A DNA stretch of 60,839 bases, from NCBI GenBank assembly GCA_011053005.1, contig DRHW01000009.1, positions 1 through 60,839 on the forward strand. Reading direction: 5' to 3'. Position numbers and translations under genes: made by a program. Below the pieces are notes generated by a model. It searched no databases, had not been told where the DNA came from, and was given only the letters and a program-made list of their open reading frames with translations. Below, one piece after another: positions 17,486 to 26,292 of the stretch; positions within the stretch are counted from its first letter, which is position 1, and every line of letters starts with the position of its first letter. Origin of the DNA: Methylophaga sp. (GTDB lineage: Bacteria > Pseudomonadota > Gammaproteobacteria > Nitrosococcales > Methylophagaceae).

Positions 17486-18256
17486 TCATAGTTCAATCAC
17501 CCAGTTAGATTGATAATCAGATAAAAAGTGATCCCCGTTCATACCTTCACTCGGATAACCCATCTGATTGCTAACGACTCTGCACTTGCCTAACATCTCG
17601 TCGATATTGGAATGTGAATGGCCATATATCCATAAATCAGCTTGTTCCACTAACTCATCTAGGTTAGATAAAAATGCTGATGATATAGCACTGTATTCAT
17701 ACCGTTTATGTTGAGTAAGGATGCTTGGTCCATGATGTGTGATAACCACTGTTTTTTCTGTAAATGGCTCAGCTAATTTCATCTGTAACCATGCTCTGGA
17801 CTCTTTATGAATTGCCAACGCATCTGCAGGGCTGAATGCCCGATAGGTATTTCTAATGACTCTATGATCATTGAGTGCATTACCGATATATGCCATCGTG
17901 AATTGTTGGTGCTCGTGACCTGAACCTTTGTAATCTGTCCACATCGTGCAGCCCAAGAAACGAACACCATCAATGACCACTTCATTGTTTTCAAGAAAAT
18001 GGACGAGGGCACAGCTATCAGCCACAGCCCTAAATTTATCGAGTACCTCAGAATAGTCATGGTTATAAAACTCATGATTCCCAGCAATAAATAAAACAGG
18101 CTTGTTTTGTCTTTGTGCTTCACTGATTGCAAACTCAATGGCTTTAATTCCTACATGGATATCGCCTGCAAGCACAATCACATGTGCATCCGTAGTGGGT
18201 AACTGATAATCTTTTCTCATTTCGAGATGTAAGTCTGAACAAAATTGTATTTTCAT
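17486..18256 (-). CDS. Metallophosphoesterase 3 (calcineurin-like)
   Basis: This 256-residue protein has SDLH (Asp8, His10), LAGD (31-32), AGNHE (59-62), VITHHGPS and a YGHSHSN block, so the bimetal centre is complete. It is the closest visible paralogue of metallophosphoesterase 1: both have GNHEFY, a TMWTD segment and LDELVEQ or LDELIEQ helices. The start ATG 18256 has a GGAATAAG ribosome binding site. It follows the AAA ATPase gene by 74 bases. Confidence 0.88.
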   Translation of the reverse strand: MKIQFCSDLHLEMRKDYQLPTTDAHVIVLAGDIHVGIKAIEFAISEAQRQNKPVLFIAGNHEFYNHDYSEVLDKFRAVADSCALVHFLENNEVVIDGVRFLGCTMWTDYKGSGHEHQQFTMAYIGNALNDHRVIRNTYRAFSPADALAIHKESRAWLQMKLAEPFTEKTVVITHHGPSILTQHKRYEYSAISSAFLSNLDELVEQADLWIYGHSHSNIDEMLGKCRVVSNQMGYPSEGMNGDHFLSDYQSNWVIEL

Positions 18257-18330
18257 AATTCTTATTCCATGTTAAGTTGGTTTTTAATGTAATAGCAGGC
18301 GCTAAACAAATTATTAGCACCTTCTATTGC

Positions 18331-19428
18331 TTATAAAAAACCTATCCGTTTATCATTAGCTTCATCTTCAACCATCACAATGTCATCAGCCATAATCTGC
18401 AATTGCTCGTCTAATTTATGACGATGTTTAAAAACTGCTTCACTGGCTGCTGAAGTTAATATACGTTTCATTTCACGTGGGCTAGCCACGCTTAGCTTGT
18501 TCAAAATATCCATGCTTAAAGTCTGACTAAACCGTTTACCCCAGTCATTTTCAGCCAATAAATCTTTATAAACTGACTGAGCGATAGCAGGCATTTGTTC
18601 GCGTGTTGGTGCTTTGACCTTAAAAACCGTCATTCTTGATAGAATAGGAGCTGGGATGGCTTCAACGTAATTAGCCGAGGCTACCCAATTAATATCGCTG
18701 CAATCCATAGCAATCGTTAGAGCTTCATCTTTAAACGTTCTCGCCGTATCACGCTCTAAAAGAGTGTAAAAACAGCCCATCGGATCGTAATTTCCACTAC
18801 TGACCTTGTCGATTTCATCAATCAACAATATTGGATTAGCTACCTTGCTTTGACGCAAAGAATCACTCACAAAGCCAGGCTTTCCATCTGACCAACTTGT
18901 GCTACTGCCAGCGAGTACAAAACCAGCAGATGTCGTCGACATATCAATTTGAAAGAAATCTACAGACAGTACCTTGGCTAATTCTCGTAGAAAGCGCGTT
19001 TTCCCGATGCCAGGGTCACCTACAATCAGTAGCGGTGGCAAGTAAACAATAGCCGGTTGAGATAAGCTGGCTAGTAACAATGCTTTACGATAGTGCAAGA
19101 CAACGTCACTAAAGTTTGGGAATTTATCAGCTAAAGGAATCAGCTGTCCCAGCATGGCATCGTTAATCGATGCAAGTGATCGCATGTTACCTTCTTGTAT
19201 CATTGCTTCGAGACGAGGTTTTAAACGACTGTCCTTGGCTTGCTCGTTCATGACTTTTACGACGTCCACTATCGCGAAGATAGGTTTGTCATCACAAGGC
19301 AGATCTCCAAATGGATCATCTACATTCTCGTTAGAGTCGGTGCACGCAATTTTGGTCAAAAACGCGTGTGCATCATGTAATTGCCCATCATCTACCATGG
19401 CGTTTTCTATTTTTTTCTTATTGCCCAT
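18331..19428 (-). CDS. AAA ATPase (Lon/MoxR-like module without protease)
   Basis: This is a protein of about 365 residues starting at ATG 19428, chosen because AAAGGA lies 8-10 bases upstream; the longer frame to 19536 runs through a terminator. Walker A is GDPGIGKT (137-144), Walker B LLIDEID (201-207), with sensor 1 near NWVASANY and an arginine-finger region near ILSRM. The ATPase core looks like that of Lon, but no protease domain follows and the C-terminus ends after the lid. It is the first gene of the cluster with three metallophosphoesterases. A remodelling ATPase that gates phosphoesterase activity is one possibility, as inference. Confidence 0.82.
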   Translation of the reverse strand: MGNKKKIENAMVDDGQLHDAHAFLTKIACTDSNENVDDPFGDLPCDDKPIFAIVDVVKVMNEQAKDSRLKPRLEAMIQEGNMRSLASINDAMLGQLIPLADKFPNFSDVVLHYRKALLLASLSQPAIVYLPPLLIVGDPGIGKTRFLRELAKVLSVDFFQIDMSTTSAGFVLAGSSTSWSDGKPGFVSDSLRQSKVANPILLIDEIDKVSSGNYDPMGCFYTLLERDTARTFKDEALTIAMDCSDINWVASANYVEAIPAPILSRMTVFKVKAPTREQMPAIAQSVYKDLLAENDWGKRFSQTLSMDILNKLSVASPREMKRILTSAASEAVFKHRHKLDEQLQIMADDIVMVEDEANDKRIGFL

Positions 19429-19460
19429 ATTCGGCTTCCTTTGATTAAGTGCCGAGCAAT

Positions 19461-19491
19461 AAAAAGCCCGACAGGTTTGACCTCCGGGCTT
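19461..19491 (-). terminator. Terminator/attenuator 33 bases ahead of the AAA ATPase gene
   Basis: On the minus strand, AAGCCCG pairs with CGGGCTT, enclosing a second stem AGGT/ACCT with a 3-base loop, and is followed by five T. It would stop transcripts before they reach the ATPase start at 19428. A second hairpin with an 8-base perfect stem (CAGGAGGG and CCCTCCTG, 19514-19533) lies just upstream. This position, inside the 5' leader, suggests attenuation. Confidence 0.65.
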
Positions 19492-19551
19492 ATCAAATCT
19501 ATACATGACAAAACAGGAGGGGTAGCCCTCCTGCACACAACAGGCGAGCTA

Positions 19552-19611
19552 TTATCGATGGCGTGAATGCCACCAATAATTATTTATCTCGACTCGTATC
19601 GTGTTGTGCAT
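19552..19611 (-). CDS. Putative 19-codon leader peptide
   Basis: A short frame on the minus strand starts at ATG 19611 with AGGAAAG upstream and reads MHNTIRVEINNYWWHSRHR, ending at TAA 19552-19554. It contains two adjacent Trp codons and several His and Arg codons. An 8-base inverted repeat (19537-19544 and 19619-19626) brackets the frame and could mask its ribosome binding site. Two hairpins, the last an intrinsic terminator, follow before the ATPase gene. Short length makes coding uncertain. Confidence 0.35.
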   Translation of the reverse strand: MHNTIRVEINNYWWHSRHR

Positions 19612-19652
19612 AATCTTTCCTGTTGTTTAAAGCGTTATATTTAATTTTATGT

Positions 19653-19696
19653 AAAAAAAAGCCCCAACTTAATCATCTTAAGTCGGGGCTTTTTTG
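19653..19696. terminator. Strong bidirectional terminator
   Basis: AGCCCC, A, ACTTAA pairs with TTAAGT, C, GGGGCT around a 5-base loop, with runs of A on the left and T on the right, so it can end transcripts on either strand. It separates the ATPase leader from the region to the right. Confidence 0.75.
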
Positions 19697-20049
19697 ACTC
19701 GATGATGCTTTGTGCATCACCAAAAAATATAGGCAATGCTATTTATGAAATGGAATGATTCCAGATTGTTATATATCGAATAGTCATCGTATTTTTAGCC
19801 TATGTATGTTTTGTACGCATTAAAATTTGTAGATGAATTTACGCTTAGCTCATTGTTAAGTCAATGTACTGTTGGTAAATTATATCCGGTAAGTAACATT
19901 ACGTATGATTTAAAGCGAAAAATACAGTTAGAACTATCTTGCTGTATTGTTCATCTCTACTCTGTAACGTGACTTTTCATGGCTGATTGTCTCTATTAAC
20001 TAGGAGACTGTTTAATCAGAAAAAAAGTAGATAAAGCTCACTTCATTTT
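19697..20049. other. Intergenic stretch without a recognised gene
   Basis: No supported gene. A short hairpin (GATGC...GCATC) lies near 19712-19727, and a GTCTC...GAGAC hairpin followed by TGTTT near 19988-20013. The rest is AT-rich. Confidence 0.4.
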
Positions 20050-20478
20050 TTAAAGAAGCGCAAATCCTTCTGATTGTAAGGATGATAAATCGTTTTGATT
20101 TGTCGAGTGAAAATAAAAAAATAATAAAGCGAATATAATTGGTACAAAGACCAAAATTGGCATGAGCTGTGCGACATTATATCCGACAACTGCCAGCATT
20201 ACATACACAAAAATTATAAACAACGGAGTGTAGCCTGCCCAGATATTGCTACAAAATTTTTCACCTTGAGGCGTTATAATTCCTAATACCGATTTTTTTT
20301 TAATAATTAAGGTTATTTCTTCACCAACTGAACTTCGTAAGAACGAGTTTAATTGATGAGTTATGCCTATGTTCGTTAGAATCAGATCGTCTATTCTGAT
20401 AACGCTATATGTTGCACCTACGTTGGTACGCTCAGTAGAGGTTCCTAATAAACCTAAAGTTCCTGTATGTTTTTCCAT
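20050..20478 (-). CDS. Hypothetical membrane protein with two membrane segments
   Basis: This is a protein of about 142 residues. I chose ATG 20478 because AAAGGA is spaced about 7 bases from it and adjoins the ATG at 20484. The first 80 residues form a soluble beta-rich domain (TYSVIRIDDLIL, EEITLIIKKKSVLGII). Two closely spaced hydrophobic helices follow (about residues 83-125), then a short polar tail. The family is not recognised; similar small two-helix proteins are common in mobile regions. Confidence 0.55.
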   Translation of the reverse strand: MEKHTGTLGLLGTSTERTNVGATYSVIRIDDLILTNIGITHQLNSFLRSSVGEEITLIIKKKSVLGIITPQGEKFCSNIWAGYTPLFIIFVYVMLAVVGYNVAQLMPILVFVPIIFALLFFYFHSTNQNDLSSLQSEGFALL

Positions 20479-21029
20479 ATTCATTCCTTTGTTTAAAAAA
20501 TAGTTGATTTTTTACTTCGTACCAGCGGTGCTGAATTACATAGATTTTTTACAATTTATAATTATTTGCGTATTAATAAATATCTCGATTGAGGTAGCAA
20601 GATGCCATTAAAATAGAACAATTAGAATTCAAAAGCATAACTTGTTTTTTGCAATAAATAGAGGTTTGATATGCTAGCATAGCTACAACGTTAATACCTG
20701 TAGTAAAAATTAGATGTTATAGAAAGATGTTTTTATATTGAGCCAATAAAGGTTCTTCGCACGGCCTATGTTCAATGTGTAATTTAAATTAATTGATATG
20801 TTCATCAATGTATTAAGTTCATTTTTAAATGTGTTGATGTCTTTAATTAGTAAAGAGTAATGCCTAAAATGTGCGACTATCGAGTACGATATTGATGGTG
20901 CATTAAAAATCAAAATTATATATATCTGTAAAAAAATAAAAAAATTTTAACAGAAAAAAGCAATCTAAATATTAGATGAGTGCTTTAACTAATTTTTGCG
21001 TATGTAGATAATAAATCAAGGAAGGTAAG
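20479..21029. other. AT-rich gap before the large ATPase gene
   Basis: Very AT-rich DNA with no supported gene. A minus-strand frame at 20710-20913 has no ribosome binding site and low-complexity composition. The promoter of the plus-strand ATPase gene is presumably in the last 150 bases, but no clear hexamer pair could be fixed. Confidence 0.4.
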
Positions 21030-24000
21030 GTGAGTTTAATTAATTCAGATGAGCGTTTTTTTTACGGGAGAGGGCGTGAGTTAGCAAAACTTATTGAACA
21101 TTGGCAATTAGTAAAAGATAAAAAGCAGCCATGTTGGGTAAATATTATCGCTGAAAGTGGCTCTGGTAAGACAAGGATCGTTCAAGAGTTCTATAAATCA
21201 ATTATTAAAATGGACGATGAGTTAGGTTATTGGCCTGACTATTTACCTCAAATTAATGAACAGCTAGAAATTAACCCAAAGTTAGAAGAATTCGCCGATA
21301 AACAACCTGAGCAGCTGTCTGAAATTCCTTGGTTGTGGTGGGGGATTAAAGGTCTTAATACCGGGATGAGAGAGGGGCAAGCAAACAACTATGCAGCAGA
21401 TGTTGCTCGGAGATATCTAGACCCTCACTTGGCTAGTTATCTTTATAGGTCTATAGCAATATCAGCAGGAAAAAGTACTTTTAAAGACCTTAGAAATATT
21501 GCAATGAATATCCTTACAGTTGGGTGGTGGGATGCAATATTATTTATGTCTGACCGTAGTAAAGATGCAAAAAAAATGCAGGAAGCTAGTGAGTTACTAA
21601 AATTAGATATTTTAAGTAGAAGCAAAAAGAGACAAACGGATATCCAAGAATCGTTACTCGAAGGCTTATATCAAATAATTTCTGAGAAAGAAATACACCA
21701 ATTAATAACAGATAAAGTAACTAAAAATCACAATATAGCATCTTTACCATTGATATTGGTTTTAGATGATGTTCAGTGGTTCGATCAAGAGTCTCGAACG
21801 TTGATAGCACGTTTAATCGAAAAAGTTGGTAATCAGAAACTACCTTTAATGATTATTTCAACAACATGGACAAAAGAGTGGCAAGAAGGGTGCGATTCAC
21901 TTAAATCAACGTATGACGGATTTCAGGGTGAAAAATGCGAGATCAATCTATCAGGTTTTGATGGAAATGAGGCAGCTAGCTTTATTCGCGCAAGAAAGCC
22001 GAATCTATGTGTGAATGACATTCAAATGATAAAAGACAGGGCTAATGGTAATTATAGACATATCACTGAGCTTATGAATGCTATTGAACGAGATGAAAGA
22101 TGTATAAATGACGAAGGTGAATTAAGTCAGTTTGGTCTCAAACAGTTAAATAAAAATACCAGTCTTGAGCACCTTATTGCAGAAAGATACTATGATCTAA
22201 GGGCTGAGATTAGAAGTGCTGTAGAAATCTCAAGTGAACAAGGTCCTCGTTTCGATGTTGAAAAGACTGTGATAGTTAAAAATATTCTAAGTGATACACC
22301 AGAAAAAGAGCATAACGAAATATTAGTTTTTAAGGCGATCAACGATGCTGAAAATCCTGGTTCAATAATCAGTACTATTACACTGAATGAAACAGAGTCA
22401 GCACTAAAAGAATTTATTCATGGTCCATATTTCAAAGTTATAAATGATTTATATCTTGAAGATGAAGAGCGATCTTTAAAAGTAAAGAATGCATATCATT
22501 CAATTTTAATTGAAAAGATCTGTAGTCAGAATGATTTAGAGTTTGCTACAAAGATATTTTTGGAAACGAATGATATAGAAAAGAAGCTTCATCTGTCTCT
22601 AGTTATACTTCAATACTTAGTCGAAAATAATCAATATTTCAAAGCACTATCTTATATAAAAAAAATTGCAGAAATATCTACTGAAATCTTATTTCGCGAT
22701 CATTATAAAGATAACCTTGAAAGTCATCCTATAGAAAAATATGTTGAGTCTTTTGGATGGCCTGATAATCATTATCTACAGTCTATATCAGCACTGAAAG
22801 TCATCAATTATTACGGTTATTTATTAGCTAAAGAGATGTCTATTTCAGAGAACGGTGCCCAGATACTTGGAATGATAATAGGTCTGAAATTAGACAGTGA
22901 ATTAGAAGATTATATCGAAAATGGAGATACTTCAAAAGATATACCTTTATCGCAGTTAATTGATGCATGTAGGCTACTCATTTTATACAAGGACACAATT
23001 GGAGAAACAAAAACTCGAATTAAATATCGTTCTTATATGGAAAAACTTTTAGTACTAAGACTGGAAGAACAATACCAATTCGATAAATGTGATGAAGACT
23101 TATTCGAGCTTGTGAATGTTGTTCACGAAAAAGCAGAGTTAGAGATTAAATTTGCATATAGCAAAGCCAAAAGGAAGGCAATTTATGATGAACTAAGAAA
23201 TTTTGATGAATGGTTAAATAAAAATATTGTTAAATTTTGTGACAAAAAATATTACGACATAATACTAGCTAGACAGATTGTAACAACGTTAATAATTACA
23301 CCTGTGGTAGTGGTTGATTATTCAATAATGGAAGCAAATAAACGCAATATTTTTGAGCGTGCTGCAGATAAGTTAGGAGATATTTTATATTGTCTTGATG
23401 AAGTTGACGATGAAAAAGTGGCACATTGCTTTATGAATGAGATCGCTTTAGGAAGCCCTGAGTTAGCCAAACAGTTGCTTTTTGCTGCAAAAGTTGTCTT
23501 AGAAGAATCATTATTGTCTAATTACTCAATAGCTACATTATTTTTAGACAGACTTTTCAGAGTTAGTAATGCACTTTTTGAGCAATTAGAAGACAACGCA
23601 TATTTTGATACTCATTTTATGAGAGTGTTAATGGAGCTTTGGCTCGCTCTCTTTGAAAGATATAAACGTAATTATCAAACTAAGACTAAAAAGAATTCTG
23701 AGAGTAACTATATTCATGAAGGTTCCAGATTTGAATTTTATCTATTAGTAGATAGGGTCGTCAGTCATGAAGAGGTGATGAATATGCTGCCACGTATTGC
23801 AAAGATAGGACAAAATATTTATGAGCATAACCGTGGAAATATTGAAGTGATGGTGAGTTACGCTCGGTTTAATGTAATGGAGTTAGATGACATGCAAGGA
23901 TTACGCAACAATGATGTCAGAGAAAGAGCTCTAGGTTATTTTACGAGGATCATAGAAGATGCGAGATTGACGAATGATCCTAGAAGGATAACAAGGACTA

Positions 24001-24152
24001 ATATGCCTGTATTTCTTGAATGGATTATAAAGCTTTATCATTTATTTCTAAAAGAATCTGATACAGATAAAGAGCTATGGAATCAAGTTACAGATCTTTA
24101 TAAAAAGGACCTTACAAATCAATTAAAACGACACGGATATATGTCTTCATGA
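21030..24152 (+). CDS. Large AAA_16/STAND-like ATPase, 1040 aa
   Basis: The N-terminus opens with FYGRGRELAKL, the usual lead-in of AAA_16 (ORC/STAND-type) ATPases. Walker A AESGSGKT (41-48) and Walker B LVLDDVQWFD near residue 243 follow, then a STTWT sensor-like segment. About 650 residues of helical, unrecognised sequence make up the rest, which could be a repeat-type sensor. There is no N-terminal effector such as a nuclease, TIR or protease. GTG at 21030 is preceded by GGAAGG. It stands alone, so a single-gene defence or regulatory role by analogy with STAND proteins is inference. Confidence 0.75.
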   Translation: MSLINSDERFFYGRGRELAKLIEHWQLVKDKKQPCWVNIIAESGSGKTRIVQEFYKSIIKMDDELGYWPDYLPQINEQLEINPKLEEFADKQPEQLSEIPWLWWGIKGLNTGMREGQANNYAADVARRYLDPHLASYLYRSIAISAGKSTFKDLRNIAMNILTVGWWDAILFMSDRSKDAKKMQEASELLKLDILSRSKKRQTDIQESLLEGLYQIISEKEIHQLITDKVTKNHNIASLPLILVLDDVQWFDQESRTLIARLIEKVGNQKLPLMIISTTWTKEWQEGCDSLKSTYDGFQGEKCEINLSGFDGNEAASFIRARKPNLCVNDIQMIKDRANGNYRHITELMNAIERDERCINDEGELSQFGLKQLNKNTSLEHLIAERYYDLRAEIRSAVEISSEQGPRFDVEKTVIVKNILSDTPEKEHNEILVFKAINDAENPGSIISTITLNETESALKEFIHGPYFKVINDLYLEDEERSLKVKNAYHSILIEKICSQNDLEFATKIFLETNDIEKKLHLSLVILQYLVENNQYFKALSYIKKIAEISTEILFRDHYKDNLESHPIEKYVESFGWPDNHYLQSISALKVINYYGYLLAKEMSISENGAQILGMIIGLKLDSELEDYIENGDTSKDIPLSQLIDACRLLILYKDTIGETKTRIKYRSYMEKLLVLRLEEQYQFDKCDEDLFELVNVVHEKAELEIKFAYSKAKRKAIYDELRNFDEWLNKNIVKFCDKKYYDIILARQIVTTLIITPVVVVDYSIMEANKRNIFERAADKLGDILYCLDEVDDEKVAHCFMNEIALGSPELAKQLLFAAKVVLEESLLSNYSIATLFLDRLFRVSNALFEQLEDNAYFDTHFMRVLMELWLALFERYKRNYQTKTKKNSESNYIHEGSRFEFYLLVDRVVSHEEVMNMLPRIAKIGQNIYEHNRGNIEVMVSYARFNVMELDDMQGLRNNDVRERALGYFTRIIEDARLTNDPRRITRTNMPVFLEWIIKLYHLFLKESDTDKELWNQVTDLYKKDLTNQLKRHGYMSS

Positions 24153-24221
24153 AAATGATTAGATCAGTTTATTCATAATTACTTCTAGAAAGCTTTTAAA
24201 TATTTTTTTTCGTCTAAACTA

Positions 24222-24698
24222 TTATTGATTTATTTGGCATTTCAGATCCTGAATTTCAAATGACATCGTGGCTATCTTTTTTTCCAAAATCAACAATCGT
24301 TCTTCAGTATTAGGGCTTCTTTTACGTGGCTTTTTGTCACGGACTTTGATCTCTTGCTCACGCCATTGTTCGGCTGAATCAGGAAAGGTATCAAGCATAC
24401 TTTTCCTGATATTAATGATACTAGCCGTTACATCCAACTTTCGTAAATACGGATAAGCCAGTACAACTTTATACGCTCTAATCCAAGCTCGCCAGCCTGA
24501 ATCATTCCAATCCAACTCCCACCTTATGTATTCACTCCAATTCTCGTGATGGGTACGTCCAATTTCACTGTTTTCAATCTGCTCATGAGTAGGTCGCCCA
24601 GGCGAAAATAAAAAGGGCATAGCATCATGAATCGCATCCATGAGTTCGATCCACTTTCCATCATTCTTGAGCTGTTTCAGTTCTTTTTTTAGAGACAT
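24222..24698 (-). CDS. Hypothetical protein with C-terminal coiled coil
   Basis: This 158-residue, charged helical protein contains FSPGRPTHEQIENSEIG, reminiscent of short DNA-binding segments. A Trp-rich middle (WSEYIRWELDWNDSGWRAWIRAY) follows, and a Lys-rich linker leads into a 30-residue coiled coil at the C-terminus. It converges with the large ATPase gene. A DNA-binding or mobilisation-type accessory protein is possible; I cannot name a family. Confidence 0.6.
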   Translation of the reverse strand: MSLKKELKQLKNDGKWIELMDAIHDAMPFLFSPGRPTHEQIENSEIGRTHHENWSEYIRWELDWNDSGWRAWIRAYKVVLAYPYLRKLDVTASIINIRKSMLDTFPDSAEQWREQEIKVRDKKPRKRSPNTEERLLILEKKIATMSFEIQDLKCQINQ

Positions 24699-24860
24699 GA
24701 CTTTTTAGATTTAGATGGTAATTAATTTTTATATCTTAACAGTTTAATAGTTTATGTTATACTTGTATTTGTTTTGTTAATAATTACAATATTAATGCTT
24801 TAATGATGACTGAATAGCTAAAGATATTGATGACCTTGTTTTGGATTATTGAGGTAATAC

Positions 24861-24899
24861 CTTTAGCCCCATACATCTTGAGGATGTATGGGGCTAAAG
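24861..24899. repeat. 17-bp perfect inverted repeat upstream of the recombinase gene
   Basis: Arms at 24861-24877 and 24883-24899 pair perfectly around the loop TTGAG, beginning CTTTAGCCCC on the left. No T run follows on either strand, so it is not a normal terminator. A shorter outer pair (GATGACC 24829-24835, GGTCATC 24903-24909) and a separate perfect hairpin (CGTTCA TTT TGAACG, 24932-24946) lie close by, all ahead of the recombinase start at 24971. Confidence 0.8.
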
Positions 24900-24970
24900 T
24901 GGGGTCATCGTGATGTTCTACAGTGGATAAGCGTTCATTTTGAACGGCAAATATAAATAAGGTGTGAGTT

Positions 24971-25846
24971 ATGTTCAACACTTCTTTAAAAGATGAAACT
25001 CATAACAAATATTTACAAATGGCCAATAGTTTTTTAATAAAACATGACCTAGATATTGTTAACAACGGTGAAAGACTTTGTACAATATTAGCATCTATTA
25101 GTTCTGACTATCGACCAGCGTACTGGCGTAATTTACGTAATGCCATTTCTTATTATTTGTTCACTGAAAATCATCGAAACCTTGCTGAAAAAGTAAGGCA
25201 ATTATCGAACCCAGTCACGCTAGAAAATGGTGACGTTAAACCTAAACAACAACGCTGTAAAAAAGTGACAGAACAAGATATGCAGATGTTAATGGTTGAA
25301 GCGATGCAGCAAAAAAATCGTACCTTAGTGGCGGCCATATATATAGCCAATTTGACGGGATGTAGACCCTGTGAGATGCCGACAATTTCACACGTTTCTG
25401 ACAATACATTTCTTATAGTTGGTGGCAAGAAAAGATCGGATCGCGGCCTAGATAGGATGTTAAAAATTAATGATAGAGCTACAGCTGAGTTATTTGGAAA
25501 GATGTTGAAAATTATCTCAGGAAAAGAGATGAAACCAATACAAAATGCATTCGACAGATCATCAAAAAAAACATTTAGAAAACGAAAAGTTACGCCAAGC
25601 TTGTATTCATTTCGGCATCAGATGGGAAGTGATCTTAAAGCTTCTGGAATTGATAGAAAGACTGTTGCATATCTAATGGGTCATAGGGCAACTCAATCAG
25701 TCAATGTTTACGGTAATAGACGTACGGCAGGAGGCCGTAGTATTAAAATTGTACCTGGAATTAATGATGATGAAATTAATAAGTTGGTGAAAGAAAATCA
25801 TCAAATCGGCGTGATTAATAGTAGTGAAAATAACAAGTTGTACTAA
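24971..25846 (+). CDS. Tyrosine site-specific recombinase
   Basis: This 291-residue protein has the catalytic layout of the phage integrase family: Arg132 in TGCRPCEM, a beta-hairpin Lys (153/154), the SFRH block with Arg215 and His216, GH at 237-238 and nucleophile Tyr247 in NVYGNRR. The position that is usually His in HxxR is Tyr212, a departure from the consensus. The N-terminal 95 residues form a core-binding-like helical domain. A structured palindromic region lies directly upstream. It may move the element or catalyse an internal inversion. Confidence 0.8.
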   Translation: MFNTSLKDETHNKYLQMANSFLIKHDLDIVNNGERLCTILASISSDYRPAYWRNLRNAISYYLFTENHRNLAEKVRQLSNPVTLENGDVKPKQQRCKKVTEQDMQMLMVEAMQQKNRTLVAAIYIANLTGCRPCEMPTISHVSDNTFLIVGGKKRSDRGLDRMLKINDRATAELFGKMLKIISGKEMKPIQNAFDRSSKKTFRKRKVTPSLYSFRHQMGSDLKASGIDRKTVAYLMGHRATQSVNVYGNRRTAGGRSIKIVPGINDDEINKLVKENHQIGVINSSENNKLY

Positions 25847-25888
25847 CAGAATTAGATGGATCTATTTTTTAATTAATAGGTGAAATTC

Positions 25889-26197
25889 ATGACATACAAT
25901 AACTACATAATAGCGATAGGGTATGAAGGTAAAATTATCAGTTACGATTATTATCTGACGATAAGTGATCGTAAATTTAACTTAGAAAGAAACGTATATC
26001 CCATTAGGACCTCTTACGAATATTACTTAAATCTTGATCAGAAAAATGAAATTGTTGCTCAACTACAAGACTGTATTGTTGGTAAAGCGACGTTTCCACA
26101 TGGCTATGCATCAGGATGTAGCATGCAACTTGGTGACTTGATCGATGATTATGGTTACGAGCCAAGAATATGGGATATTTGTATGGGGCATATTTAA
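25889..26197 (+). CDS. Hypothetical protein, 102 aa
   Basis: The start ATG 25889 is behind AGGTGA. The protein is rich in Tyr and Ile with alternating hydrophobic positions in the first half, and ends with a short acidic region. No family recognised. It lies 43 bases after the recombinase gene, and the repeated palindrome at 26239-26268 follows it. Confidence 0.5.
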   Translation: MTYNNYIIAIGYEGKIISYDYYLTISDRKFNLERNVYPIRTSYEYYLNLDQKNEIVAQLQDCIVGKATFPHGYASGCSMQLGDLIDDYGYEPRIWDICMGHI

Positions 26198-26238
26198 GAT
26201 CAAAGTATAAATTAATGGACAGTTAAGCCATGTTCCAG

Positions 26239-26268
26239 TTGAGCAACGCCAGATCTGACGTTGCTCAA
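26239..26268. repeat. 30-bp near-perfect palindrome, copy 2 of 2
   Basis: Arms TTGAGCAACG and CGTTGCTCAA flank a core that differs from a perfect palindrome at one base pair. The central 22 bases match the palindrome at 11053-11074 at all but one position. It lies between two small genes, 25 bases ahead of the next start codon. Confidence 0.6.
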
Positions 26269-26292
26269 TCAGCGTTTATTTGGAGTAGTAAA

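Noticed and set aside
19429-19536. Longer N-terminus for the AAA ATPase from GTG 19536
   Set aside because: It would translate through a perfect terminator hairpin; ATG 19428 has a strong, well-spaced ribosome binding site.
20710-20913. Minus-strand frame of 67 codons
   Set aside because: Low-complexity AT-rich sequence, no ribosome binding site, no family-like features.
26239-26268. Integron attC site
   Set aside because: The arms do not fit the conserved R' and R'' core patterns of attC sites, and no integron integrase is present; the recombinase lacks the integron-specific insert.
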